A stretch of DNA of 64,000 nucleotides from Casuarius casuarius. Taxonomy: Eukaryota > Chordata > Aves > Casuariiformes > Casuariidae. Positions 39,801 through 51,123 of this stretch are shown piece by piece. How positions within the stretch are numbered: the stretch's first letter is position 1; the number at the start of each line of letters is the position of its first letter. Made by a program: the position numbers and the translations under genes. The DNA is taken from assembly GCA_003342895.1 (NCBI GenBank), contig PTFA01000011.1, positions 2,467,644 through 2,531,643 on the forward strand, given 5' to 3'. The notes under the pieces were generated by a model. It did not search any database. It was not told the origin of the DNA and saw only the letters and a program-made list of their open reading frames with translations.

Positions 39801-42800
39801 TGTGCAGGATAAAGAAGGGGGAAGGCAGTGGAGAATGGGGAAAAAAGTAAAACATTGATTTGGAAAACCTGGATAGGTGATAGGAACTTCCTTTCCCTGG
39901 CCCAGAGTGCACTGGCTATATTCCCAACTCAGTCTTCCTCCATTTGAGAGAGGGTCAGGTGGTAGTTAGCCACCGCCATGTTCCAGCAGCTGTCACCTAA
40001 CCACAATTTGTTGTCCACATTCAGGAAGCCCAGCTTTTAGGCAGCCAAATTTATCATTCCCAAGGGATGTACAGTTTATTATCCCAGCTGTCCTGGGACC
40101 ACAGCTCTAATGTCTTCTCAAGGCTGGTGCAGTTTGGTGAAGGAAGTATGGCAGCTAAAGTGTGGCAGGAGTGGGAAAGGAGGGTTGCAGTCAACAGCCA
40201 GGTCATTGGCACAGGGGAGAAAACTTCCAATCCAAAAAAGCCAAAAGTTCCTTTTCGGAAGTAGGGACACTCACTAAAAATAACTACTACTGGCCAACTT
40301 CAGTTCCTGGCCAATTCTTCTCCACCCTTTTTGGTAAAGACATTAGGGAGTAGCGCATAAGTCCAAGTATCCCAAACCAGAGATTTTTGTACAGATCTGC
40401 CTCTGATTCCTGTATTTACTGCTCTTGTACTTCATAAACTGGCAGTCATGCGTCTGGTTCCTTCCCGTTCTGATCCAGAGACAGCAAACTCCTTAAATTA
40501 GACTTTCATTTATCTTAGTTATCTTGATTTATGCAGTGTTCTGTGGAACATTCATCATACAGCTAATCTTGAGTAACCTTGAGTAATATTTTAATCTTGC
40601 TGCCCCTAATTTTACCCTTTCTTTTCTCAGTCTTAGCCTTGAAGACTTCTCGTTCTCTCTTTGAAAAAATACTGGTAAAAGCCAAGGAGATATCTCTTAC
40701 CTTCTTCATAAATTTTTCTTCCAGGCTCTTCCCTTTTCTTCAGCAAGTCTATCTCCCTATCATGTTTAAAACTGTTGGAAGGTTTGATATGTTTAAAGTG
40801 GCACCTTGCTGATGTGATATTGACTGACTACAAAATCTTTGGGTTAATTTCACAGTGCAAAGTGGTAGAATATTGTTTTTCTACATCTCAATACATGCTT
40901 TATCGAGTTTGAGGATACAGTTACTTTTATCATCTGTTTTATTTTGCTTTTCTAGAAACTTTAATGTGTTTAAAACTTTAGTAAACTGTTGGACAAACAC
41001 TCTTGTGTGTCTCTGCCAGACTGCTGACCTAGACATCAAACAATACCTCCCAGCTATTCTATTTCAGATTCTTTTCTTTGGGGCTTAGGCTTTATTTATT
41101 TAAACTGTTTAACATATTTTATGCCTCAGTCATGTCCTCCGTTATCATTCTCCCACACTCCCACAACCTGTGAGCTTCTGAGGGACTTTCTGCAGCCAGG
41201 GGTCTTCCTCGCCAGACCCCTACCGGGTTGTCCTTCCCTTCAGAGCTGACTACCATCTTTTTGGATCCAGGCTCTCTGGCAACAGCTCTGCAATAATCCC
41301 TGGCAGCAGAACTACTAAGCATTTCTCATGGTGATGTTCTCCAAGCTCTCTTCTGATCTCAGCCCACATTATGTCAAGCCCGTCTACCTCAGAAATGGGT
41401 CATCCCACCAAATCTCATTGATTTATAATGATTGACTCAAAGAGTACTTTTAAATCTATTTAGTTTTGCACTTCCTTCCACATTTCCTTTTTATTCCCCA
41501 TACACATTTATTTTTAAATACTACAACAAAAGTAATCACCTTGCATTTAGTTACCAACTTTAGGCCAACTGCAGCATGAAAAATTCAGAGTTCAAGCTAA
41601 AAAATCCTTAGCTCACCATAATGTGTGGGGAACTGAAAGGTCTCCAAACAGCAAGTGATTTCACAAAACATACTCTATGCAACGCAGTGCAGGGTGAACT
41701 AAGGACAGAATTGCAGCCTTAACTGTGAGTTTCATGCTTTGGTTCCTGCATAGTTGAGTGCTTTAATCCAACAGATAGCCACAGACAGCCTAATTTTGTA
41801 GTTCTTGCCATCTCTGTGAAGCCCTTTGATATGGATTTAGAATGGGACACATTCGCCCAGTTTTCTCTTGAGCTGACTTCTGAAGGAATGCACTTAATGA
41901 ATCCAACTCAAAAAAAAGCACAGGTGCTACTTCATTACCTGCATGTTGATGAGTTTCCTGCTCTGGGTTTCTGCTGAAAAAAAAAGAAGTAGGACATTGT
42001 TTACTGCAAGATTTCCCATGGGAATATTTTATGTAGGCTAAGATCAGCTGGCATGTTTGCCAGCAGTATAGTATATGACAAATATCACATCTTGATAAAG
42101 GCCTGAACATTGCTAACGTGTGATGCATGTTCGGGAGTGTATATGAAGCAAAAAGGATGCTCTTGTTCCAGTTTCTGAGGGACCATATGTTTACTTCACA
42201 AGTAACCACTACAGCAGTTGGCTCATTCATTGGTAGCGCCAGCAAAGAAGAAACATTACAGTGAAGACCTCACCTACCAACCAAGGCACACTTCTTTCAG
42301 CGCCTGAAAGAAATATGGTAGTGGAATTGTGCAGGGAAATTTGTCTGAGCAGCACTCTTTTGTGGACTGCAATCTGCAGAGCTGGAAATCAAATACACAT
42401 TGAATTCCCACAAATACTATCCTATACAATCCTATAAAATAATTCTAAACATTTCAGAAGGTCTCCTAGTAGAAAGTGAGAAACAAAGTTCCCAGAGGCA
42501 TTTTAGCAGTCGTTAAAACACTACTCCCCAGAAGTCTTTATATTATAGTGGCAAGCCACTGCACTCACTTTCCTCCCACCTAATAGCCTGGGAATATAAC
42601 TATTCCTCACTTCCAAATACATTAATTCAGATGCCCATTCTCCCTGTGAAACGTAATCAAACTGGAAAAAGTAAATTGCAAGAATTTCCAAGATGCCTGT
42701 TGCAGGACACTTTGGATTGTTGGCTTTTTTCCTCATTTCCAAAAAGCCTCTTTTTTTTTTTTTTTCCTGAAAGTACTAGAGATCCCGAGTTTTTTCCCCC

Positions 42801-44593
42801 TGCCTTATTGGAAAAGGAAAAAAGAAGAGAAACAGACATAAAAGAAAAAAGAACACCACAAATACTAACGACTGCTTGCGGTGGGATAAAGCAAGCAAAC
42901 AAAACTTATTCTTAGACCAAATTTTAGTCTTTTTTATACAAAAATTTCTGTTCGAGAAAATTTGTATTGTGGCATATAAGACTGGTCAAATAGTTCTTTG
43001 ACTACCCGAGTTGTGTGGTCTTTCTAGAAAAGTTCTTCCTTCCTTTTATATTAGGTAGTTCAGAAGAGTATTAGATATTAAGAGGACTTAAATGCCTGTT
43101 TAGTGAAAACAAAGCTTGCGTAGTAAACATTACCAACATTATAAGTTAGATCAGTTTGAATGTGAAAAAGTAAATTTATATTCTTTGCAGATGAGATGAA
43201 AGCCATTTGAACTGTTCATCAATAATTTAGGTAGTACTGAATGTGACAGTAGTATGGTAGCAGTATGGTAGATAATTGAATAAATACACCTTATTTTCAT
43301 TGACTTTATATCCAATAAATATCTTTGTGTTCAATAATCAGCAGCCTGGCCAGAAAGAAAATCAAACTATGCTACAGTCACATAACTACAAAGAATAATT
43401 TTGTGACTTTTGTATCTCTTGAATGTGCCAGAGGGTCCTTGATCTTGCTTACTGGTTGGAATAGCAGCTCGAAGTGAGTACTATGCCATGTCAAATCAAA
43501 TATGCTGGGCAAAAGTAGAAATCTGCTATACTGTACTGCCAAGCAGGGTAATACTGCCACATCAACTGATCTTGGAATTATTGATGAACTATTCAAATTC
43601 GTTTCACAACCACAACAGCATGGTGTATTGTTAAGAGCTGTTGACGCCATCTAAATGCATATGTTTATCTATGGCCTATGTGCCTTTTCCATAAAAAGCC
43701 AAATCATTCATTGATATGAAAAAGCAGTAACTTTCCTATAGTCTTTCTTATGGTCTCGTNGGAGACCTTTTACTGAGATGCCAAGGAGTGTTCATAGGGG
43801 AAACTGAGATTCTCTCATAATAGTGTCAGCTGTTGCCAGTGTAATGAAAGGACATGTTGTATGGGCGTCGTGGGGGAGACTGCAGAACTGATTCAACTCC
43901 ATTGATTTTGGCAGGAATCTTCCTGATACAGAGCTTGATCCTGAAGGATGCTGAACTACTGTCTTATTACCCCAGGTCATAGGCCTTCAAGAGCTGCACT
44001 GGAGACTATTTCTCATTGATTTTAAGTCTGCATGTTGTAACACGTATCACATCAGTCTTGTGGGATAAGGCCAGCTGAGCGGCAGGCACCTTGCCAGGCA
44101 CCTTGGCTGTGTGCACATTGTGGGGTGGCTGCGTTTGTGGTACAATCCAATCATACCAACTGCGTGCAGTCCTGTCTCCCAGGTTCATAGCCTGGCTGCC
44201 TATAGAAACGAGGCCATCTCTTCCGAAAGGTCTCCTCTTCTCAGTGACTAGCGGAGGAAAGCTGCAGGGTGCAGCTGTGTGACTGACACACAGTTCTCTC
44301 CATGTACCAGCAATACATAGTCAGGAAAACAATCAGGCATGAAAAGAAGGACTGAAGATTTTCTAACTCCCTTTAAACAGACTATTGCTCTTCCGTGAAG
44401 AAAATGAAATGAAAAAGGTCTGTATGACTCCAGTGTGCTTCCATGCTTCCTTTTTGAGAGGTAATGTTTTATGTCTTTACAGCTCATGTTTTATATCTTT
44501 AGGGTAGCATTTTACCTAGAAGTAAAAAAAGCCAAACATAAACCTTAGACCTAATTGCTAAAATTAAAAGAACAGCTAGAAGCTATTTATGGT
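36815..44593. other. Noncoding DNA, no gene supported
   Basis: It contains ambiguous bases at 36967, 37993, 38815 and 43760, a short (GT)n at 38002-38014 followed by a C run near 38036-38043, and T15 at 42751-42765. The 151-codon minus-strand frame at 41790-42245 has no recognisable domain. The part at about 43890-44040 has words like ttgatcctgaaggatgctga that recall an old archosaur/turtle repeat, too weakly to name. Confidence 0.5.
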
Positions 44594-44658
44594 TTTGTAT
44601 GTAAACATATTTATTTATATATAGAGACACACACATATTTGTATGTAAACATATTTAT
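44594..44658. repeat. 21-bp direct repeat, two identical copies
   Basis: A 21-base unit beginning tttgtatgtaaac is found at 44594-44614 and again at 44638-44658 with no mismatch. The 23 bases between are AT- and CA-rich. It borders the alternating purine-pyrimidine tract that follows. Confidence 0.85.
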
Positions 44659-44660
44659 GT

Positions 44661-44706
44661 TATATATATATATATGCGCACACACGCATGTACATGTGCA
44701 CATATA
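44661..44706. repeat. 46-bp alternating purine-pyrimidine tract (TA, GC and CA steps)
   Basis: Every step from 44661 to 44706 alternates pyrimidine and purine: a (TA)n run, then gcgcacacacgcatgtacat, then gtgcacatata. Such alternation is the known sequence requirement for Z-DNA. It belongs to a compound microsatellite. Confidence 0.85.
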
Positions 44707-44748
44707 CTCACACCTCTTCCATCAGATCAGTCGCATTTTTTTAGCATA

Positions 44749-44750
<2 letters not shown>

Positions 44751-44785
<35 letters not shown>
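44751..44785. repeat. (GT)17 microsatellite
   Basis: A pure GT dinucleotide run covers 44752-44785 and is preceded by C, so alternation holds for 35 bases. It is likely length-polymorphic. Confidence 0.95.
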
Positions 44786-44787
<2 letters not shown>

Positions 44788-44820
44788 CCTTCCCAGAACA
44801 AGACTAGTATTAAATAAATA

Positions 44821-44865
44821 AAGTCTTATGATATATAAAGTCTTATGATATATTAAGTCTTACTC
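44821..44865. repeat. 17-bp minisatellite, about 2.6 copies
   Basis: The unit aagtcttatgatatata at 44821-44837 is repeated at 44838-44854 with one change at the last base, then partially at 44855-44862 (aagtctta). It begins 36 bases after the (GT)17 run. Confidence 0.85.
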
Positions 44866-45114
44866 TACTTATACAGCCAAAGATTAGTTTCTGTCATTTT
44901 CATTCTGTAATTATTTACCTATCCCAGGAAGATTCCCTTCTGAAATATCAGAATTTTATCCTGAGCACTACTGCAAGTTATCTGCCACACTTACAATGGA
45001 TCATATCTGTCTTTGTGGTCATGCATCAGGGGTACTGTATTGTTTTAGATCTCCAGATGGTTTTTTAATGTTCCATTACTTTGGGGCTCTAATGTAGTTT
45101 CCTGTAAGCCTTTC

Positions 45115-45129
45115 AAAAAAAAAAAAAAA
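45115..45129. repeat. Poly-A tract (A15)
   Basis: This is a run of 15 A about 100 bases before the GC-rich block that follows. No retroelement body was recognised upstream of it. Confidence 0.85.
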
Positions 45130-45209
45130 GGCATCTAGTTGAAAAATTAATACCATTTCAGTCTCCTCTGTTAGTGTAATGCTTATGTGTGGTAAAAAAG
45201 TTTTGAGAG

Positions 45210-45460
45210 TAACGCCACAAGGCTGTGGCACAGTGCCGCTGCCCAAGTGGAGGGGAGAGGTATGGGGCGAGGGGAGGCTGTGGGCGGGCGGGCAGCCTCC
45301 GGAGGTGCAGCACTGAGCTGCTGCACAGCCCTCGGCTCTACCCTTGCCTGGTTGGAGCCCATCCGCGGCTACTCGGGCAACATGCTGAAGAAAGTCAGTT
45401 CTCCTTGGCCGCCACAGTGACACTTCTGTGGACGCGGCTTTGTTAACTGCCATCCCCCAG
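45210..45460. promoter_or_regulatory. Short GC-rich, CpG-containing block with GC boxes
   Basis: About 240 bases of GC-rich sequence sit abruptly in AT-rich DNA. The block has around a dozen CpGs and two overlapping GGGCGG boxes (45282-45287 and 45286-45291), the binding sequence known for Sp1-type factors. Open frames cross it on both strands without any recognisable protein. A run of nine A follows at 45463-45471, and the 7-mer ggtaaaa occurs on both sides (45191-45197 and 45474-45480), so a small retro-inserted fragment is an alternative. A promoter or CpG-island role is plausible but not shown. Confidence 0.3.
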
Positions 45461-45756
45461 GGAAAAAAAAACAGGTAAAACTTTTTATTTTCTCCTTGCC
45501 AAGCTTGGAAAAAATGTCCTCAACTGTTGAGCTAATTTGGTTAAGAACTATATGCCTATTAGAGCTGGACCAGTATCTAGTCTTTTTCTGCTCAGCCCCA
45601 AACCAAACAGGACCTCTCCAGAAAACAGCCCCAGCGCCAGTCTTGAGGCTTCTGTGTGGCACTGGCAGTACTTGTAAAGTTTAGGGGCTTTAGGACCTTC
45701 TTTAGCAGGAGTAGCATACAACACTGAAAGACCTCCTAACACTTATTAATTGACAG

Positions 45757-45796
45757 GTGTCAAGTAATTGACACGTCTTGTTAGGTGTCACCTAAC
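45757..45796. repeat. Two adjacent inverted repeats built on AGGTGTCA/TGACAC words
   Basis: The arms gtgtcaa (45757-45763) and ttgacac (45768-45774) form one inverted repeat with a 4-base loop. The arms gttaggtg (45780-45787) and cacctaac (45789-45796) form a second with one base between. The upstream copy aattgacaggtgtc starts at 45748. AGGTGTCA resembles a T-box half-site (AGGTGTGA), so binding by such a factor is conceivable, but this is inference. Confidence 0.6.
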
Positions 45797-46591
45797 ATTT
45801 CCTCGGAGCCATCATCTGCAGAAGATACAGAAAAACAGGGAAAAACAGATGGAGAGGAGTAGGGAATGATCCCTGCTGTCTCTTAGTTCTGGACCGTGAC
45901 AAAGTCGTGAGCCCAGTCTTGCAAGGTGCCTAAGTGGTGCCTAATTCAAATGCATGAATTAACTTACGGGCACAACTGGGCCTGCGGCTGCTTGTGGAGC
46001 CAAGTGCATTAATACAGCAGACTGGAAAAATTCAGTTCCTTGTCATGGTCAAATCCAACAACCCCAAGCTGCTCATGCTGAAGTCAACTGGAACAGTAAT
46101 TCCTGTGCTCCAAAGGAAATAACAAAAGAAGACCTATTTCCAATGTTACTGAACAGTCAACTAGGGTCTGATTTGCTACTACGACATTACAATTGAGCTT
46201 TCCAGTATAAAGCATTTCATACATGGATTTTTCTGTCAGTTGTGAATTTTTGCTAAGAAGAAAAAAAACTGATGTTCTCAATTAGGTATTAAATAAAGGC
46301 AATATGAAACTAATAATTTTGATATAATAAGAGGAAATTAACATGACAATTGATTATTTCTTCCTTATAAAGTTTTATCCATAGTGGATTTTCTGCAGAA
46401 TGTTATGTACTGTATTCACTGCAATGTTCAGAAAACCCGTCTTAACATCACCTATTTTCAAGTAACCAGCAAGCAGTGATTTGGCAGACCAAAAATAAAA
46501 CACCATTGCTTCAGGCCGAGCAAAAATGAATATTCTTTATCCAAATAAAATGAAGACAAATTGAACACAAAAACACGGACTAACCTTTGGC
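45797..46591. other. Noncoding DNA, nothing firmly recognised
   Basis: Words such as cccagtcttgcaaggtgcct (from about 45913) and tgctgaagtcaactgga (from about 46076) recall old sauropsid repeats but do not form a continuous match. No open frame of note was seen. Confidence 0.5.
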
Positions 46592-46607
46592 AAAAAAAAA
46601 AAAAAAA
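46592..46607. repeat. Poly-A tract (A16)
   Basis: This is an uninterrupted run of 16 A in AT-rich sequence. No element body was recognised upstream. Confidence 0.85.
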
Positions 46608-46929
46608 GCACAAACTAAAATATCTGGCCAAGTGTGCTAATGAAGAATAGAAAGAATTTGGAGGGAGGCTTCTGCATCTCTTCTACTGACACTATTTTGC
46701 TTTCTGAGCATAAAAATTAACTGGAGGAAGGAGTTAACACTGACTAACTGTTTTAGGGACAACTGAACATACATAGTCTGGCTAACTAACCATAGGCCAA
46801 ATATATAAACACATTTCACAGGTCTAATTGATATGAATTACTCTTGCTGGATGTGTGAGGAATTGGGTGTGTGTCAGTTCAACTTAAAGGTATTTACTGA
46901 TTTGATATGTTACAATCTTATATCAAATA

Positions 46930-46965
46930 AATTATTTTTTCCATCAGCTGGAGGAAAAAATAATT
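46930..46965. repeat. 36-bp near-perfect palindrome
   Basis: The arms aattattttttcc (46930-46942) and ggaaaaaataatt (46953-46965) are perfect reverse complements of 13 bases. The centre CAGCTG (46945-46950) is itself a palindrome. Only one A-A mismatch and one G-T wobble interrupt complementarity over 36 bases. CAGCTG is an E-box core. No matching terminal repeats nearby suggest a transposon. Confidence 0.85.
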
Positions 46966-47044
46966 ATACGTAAATACTTAACAACTGTTGGGCCAGTTAT
47001 ATAAAAAACCTCTACAGTTTTGGATCCAAGCAAAAAAATCTATC

Positions 47045-47107
47045 TTTAAATTCTTCTACATATTAATTGAAGAATTAATTGAAGAATTTAAATTCTTCAG
47101 CATATTA
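47045..47107. repeat. Nested direct, tandem and inverted repeats
   Basis: A 21-base unit beginning tttaaattcttc occurs at 47045-47065 and 47087-47107 with 19 of 21 identical. Between them, attaattgaaga is tandemly repeated (47062-47073 and 47074-47085). The perfect 18-bp palindrome gaagaatttaaattcttc spans 47081-47098. The pattern suggests a small duplication with inversion, such as template switching in replication. Confidence 0.8.
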
Positions 47108-50100
47108 GTACACTCAGGAAATGATTTTAACTGTTATTCTGCTTCTTTAATTATATAAAAATAAATGCCACAAAGAACTCACAAACTCCCTACTCCTTAA
47201 TTATGTTAATAGGAAACAAAAGTAACAACAAATCTATCCAGCATCCTTTCCCCATCACAAATAATAACGATGAAGTTTGTTAGCTGGTTTAAATAAAGAA
47301 ATAAAAAGCAGATCTTGCACATACACACAGCCAGTTTAAGTTTCTGTCTGCAGGCAGTACCTCCATGGGAATGTATTGTGTGGAAAAAAAATCCATGTTT
47401 TACACTAATTAATTGGTGATAAGTGAAGAAGAAAGGCAATATCTTTGACAGAAAGGCAAAATCTCTACTAAATGCTAACACAATCATGACTTGTCCGTCT
47501 TTTATGATTTTAATTACTGATGAAGAACAGAATTTTCAAACTTCCTGATCCATTTGAAAGAGTTGAAAGTTTCTCATTCCCATGAAATTAATTTTTGGCA
47601 GCATTCTTCATTTCTGAAAAGAAAGGTGCATTAACCTGAGATGCCTCCTTGCAAACTCATCTAGCCAGATATACAAATATAAGTCAAAAGAACACATCTG
47701 TCTTTACTGTTCTGACAGACAAAAGATAACTGTTTCAGGTAAGTTTCAGGACAAAAACTAACTAATAGCACAAGTAACTTTTAGTTGGAGTGTAGTGACA
47801 ATAGAGAGAAAAAAAAGGTTTCCAGTTAAACATAACAAATACATCACTGAGGAAGAAAAATGCCATTGGAAATACAGAGACTGCATATCATTACATCTAA
47901 ATGCAAACTTGAATATGAACTGTCAAATCAAGCCAAATACTCCATCCTGCCTTTCTCCCTGCAGAGGATATTGTGCTAAAATACTTGGACCATTTTTTGC
48001 CTGATTCTTTTTTTAGAATTTTGTACAGTAACTCAGATTTAAGAGAATGTGCCACCTTATGTATCCTGGCCAATTCTCCAGTGACAACTATAGGTAGCAG
48101 TTTAAAGATATAGTAGTGAAAATCAAACCTGTATATTTAGCAAACTAATTTTAAAATTCTCTCTGTCCAAAACCTCTTGTAAATATTGAGTAACAATTTC
48201 TTTATTACAGACTTCAGCTTCAAATATCTTAAAACTTATGGTCCTATATAACTTCACTCATATCACTCATATCCTGTTTGCTTTGATGTGGATCATAGAC
48301 CCACACCCTAAACTACAAGATGGAAACAATATTTTATCATTTGGGACTGAGGCATCTTCTCCCATTCAGCATAAGCTATTTTTCAATCAGCTTATTATTT
48401 TGCAAAGTTTATTTTGAAAAGTTAGTTACAATATTTAGAAATTATTTGAACTTTTCAGTACATGACCCTATGCCTAAGTCCTGTTCTGCTACAGCCTCAG
48501 CTCCCACTGAAATTAGGGATCTTCTGAGTGCACAAATACATAGTCTTCAAGTCTGAAGACNTTTTTCATTAGAAGAATTCAAACACAGACTTGTTATTCC
48601 CAGAGAAAGTGGCCATTTTTGGTGATGCTGCAGAATTCCACAAAAATCAGGCCCTGCAGAAAATAAAAAGAAAAATGGTAATATATTAAGTAAAAAACAA
48701 ATATCCCCAAGTCAGAAGCTTAGGAAATAATGAACATGAGCTCAGGAAAATGGTTAATTTGAGAATTGCTTTGTTCAAAAGGCAAAAAATGTTTGTTTGC
48801 CTTAGCACCTGGGAACAAATTTAAGTTTGGCATAGCAGTTGAGAATAATGTGTAAGAGAGGTGAAGTGATATTAATCTTCCAGCTGAGAGGAATGTTATT
48901 GCATGTCCAACTGTGACAGTTTCTTTTGCAGAGAACAGCAAAAATCTTTTGCCTAAAAGACATCAGCTGTTTTTTTCCCCTTTAACTGAGAATGCTTTAG
49001 ATGGTGAAACAACTTAATTTGCTTCTTAGAATAAGTTTTTGACTTGATGATTTAAGTAGCAATTCTAATCCAGATACTTCGCTATGTATGAAACATTTTC
49101 TCATGTCTAAATTATAAGCAAGTAATAGTTTCACAAAAAACAACGAAGTAGCACAAACCCAATCCCACCTCAACTCTCCACACCAAAATTAGATAACCAG
49201 AAATGTGGAAAAGAGAATGAGGAAGAAGAGGCCAAGGTGTAATCAAAAGTAAAAAAGTATTTAAAATTACTTTGCATGTGCATGCAACTACAGTAGGAAG
49301 ACTGGTTCATGCTGACACTTCCTGCTGCATGTTGCTTGCATTTGTCGTGAAGGGCTAACACCAAACCACGGCGTGGGGGGTTGTGCTGGGAAAGAGCCTT
49401 CAGACCTGCTTCTTGACCGTGGCTGCCTTGTCCTGCTGCNGGAGTCAGCCACCTAGATCACAGTAAAACCAACTTTGCAGCCTGTCTTCAAAAGAAAGAA
49501 AGAAAGAGGCATTAATTTTCACTTGACAAGAAGCACACATTGCACTCTGCAACCAGGCTGTGTGAGATACCTTTCAAAGAATCTCAACTCTGTCCTAAAA
49601 GCACATTAGAAACTGCTCAGAAAGACAACAAATTCTTTGATGTTCATGTTGCCACCCTCAAATCATAGTTTGGTTTGGGGTAACTTCTGCTCTGGATTTT
49701 ATCAAGAGATTTTATTCAATACAAGCCTATGCTAGATTTTCCTCTAGTAAGGTCCTTTGGGAAAAAGCTATTACAAAGAGGTTAATCTTACTGCAAAATA
49801 TGAAAATCTGTCAAAGCATCTCAGCATCCTTTGGGAGGTTGGTTCAGTCACAGGCACATTGAGAAAGCTTCTCCCTGTCCCTGTAGATCCACATTTGAAC
49901 CCCAAGAAGGAGGGCTGTACAAGATGACCTGAACTACTAAGGTGATATATAATTCACAGCCTTTAAGAACAACACATCCCAGAACTTACAGCCAGAAAAC
50001 TCTCTGTCCAAATCTAGAGATTTATTTCTGCAATTGGTTGATTACTGTGTTCTTACTAACATCCTCTTACATATCTGGTATTCCCTACACTTGGGCTCAC

Positions 50101-51123
50101 TGCCGTTTTGTCTGACTTTATCAAGAAACCATGTTTCCAGCTCCCAGTCAAAATTTGTGTGTATTTTTGGCACCCACTATTGTTGACTCTGATCTAAGAG
50201 TGGCTCTTGATTAACAGATGACCAGAAAGCTATAATTATTACTTCATGGGCCTGACATTTCATCTGAGATATATCTGCCTATATTTCAACTGGAGGCTGA
50301 TTTGACAAATAGAGAACCCAGAAAAACAGATTTGCTTATGCTCTTGGGCTGGTAGCCTTTGGACTGTTTGACTTCTGTAAAAAGCAAGGCAGTCCANGAA
50401 GTGTTTTGCAAAACTACTGATCCTAAGATTCAGAAAGCTGGTCTTTTTTACCATTAAGGAATTGTGGTATTTATAGCTTGCTTGCTGAAAAATAATTTCT
50501 TTTTCTAGTGTGAGAGCAGCTCTCAGCACATTCTGTAAAAGGAGAGCTTGAAGCAGCCATCAAAAATAATTGAAGCTGGGAAAAAAAATCTGAACAGATA
50601 AAATTACAATCTTTTTAGTTCTGTAGAAAAAGGCCAAGAAGGGCACAGCATGCCAATAGTCAAAGGAAAGTTTTTAATATAAAACTTTTGAGAGTTTGTG
50701 ATGGACGTCCCACAGTTCTGCTAGATGACCAGGTCTCATGCACAAACACTTTTAGTTTGAAGCAATGATAGTCAGAATCTGTATTCCCAATCACTGTCTT
50801 CCTTAGGATTTTTATTATTCTTTACTAATGTATGGCACTGAATATTAGTTTAATAGCCATGCTTAGTCTTTGACGTCAGATATTAAGTAATTTATTTTAC
50901 TGCTATGCCTGTAAATCCAATTATCAAAAACGAAGATATTTTCAAAATAAATTCTTTTCAAATACTTGTTTCTATCCTGTGTATACTGCATTGCAGTCCG
51001 ATATGACATATACAATCTTTCTTCTGTTCCATACAATCATTCAACAATATTGTATAATCTTCTTCTACCTTTTGGTGGCCAACATTGTTATATTTCTGTC
51101 AATTTACCATCTAGGAGCATGAC
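47108..51123. other. Noncoding DNA, no gene supported
   Basis: It contains ambiguous bases at 48561, 49440 and 50397. The part at about 48460-48545 (ctcccactgaaattagggat, then gagtgcacaaat) recalls an old sauropsid repeat with the core tgaagtcaatggga. Open frames are short and anonymous. Confidence 0.5.

Noticed and set aside
41790..42245. 151-codon open frame on the minus strand
   Set aside because: No motif or domain, no exon-like boundaries, and no support from neighbouring sequence.
45076..45453. 125-codon minus-strand frame across the GC-rich block
   Set aside because: It ends by translating an A15 tract as poly-Phe, which is a sign of noncoding sequence.
49840..49950. Possible CR1 3' end (caagatgacctgaac)
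   Set aside because: Only the short gatgacct-like word matches, and the surrounding sequence does not follow CR1 order.
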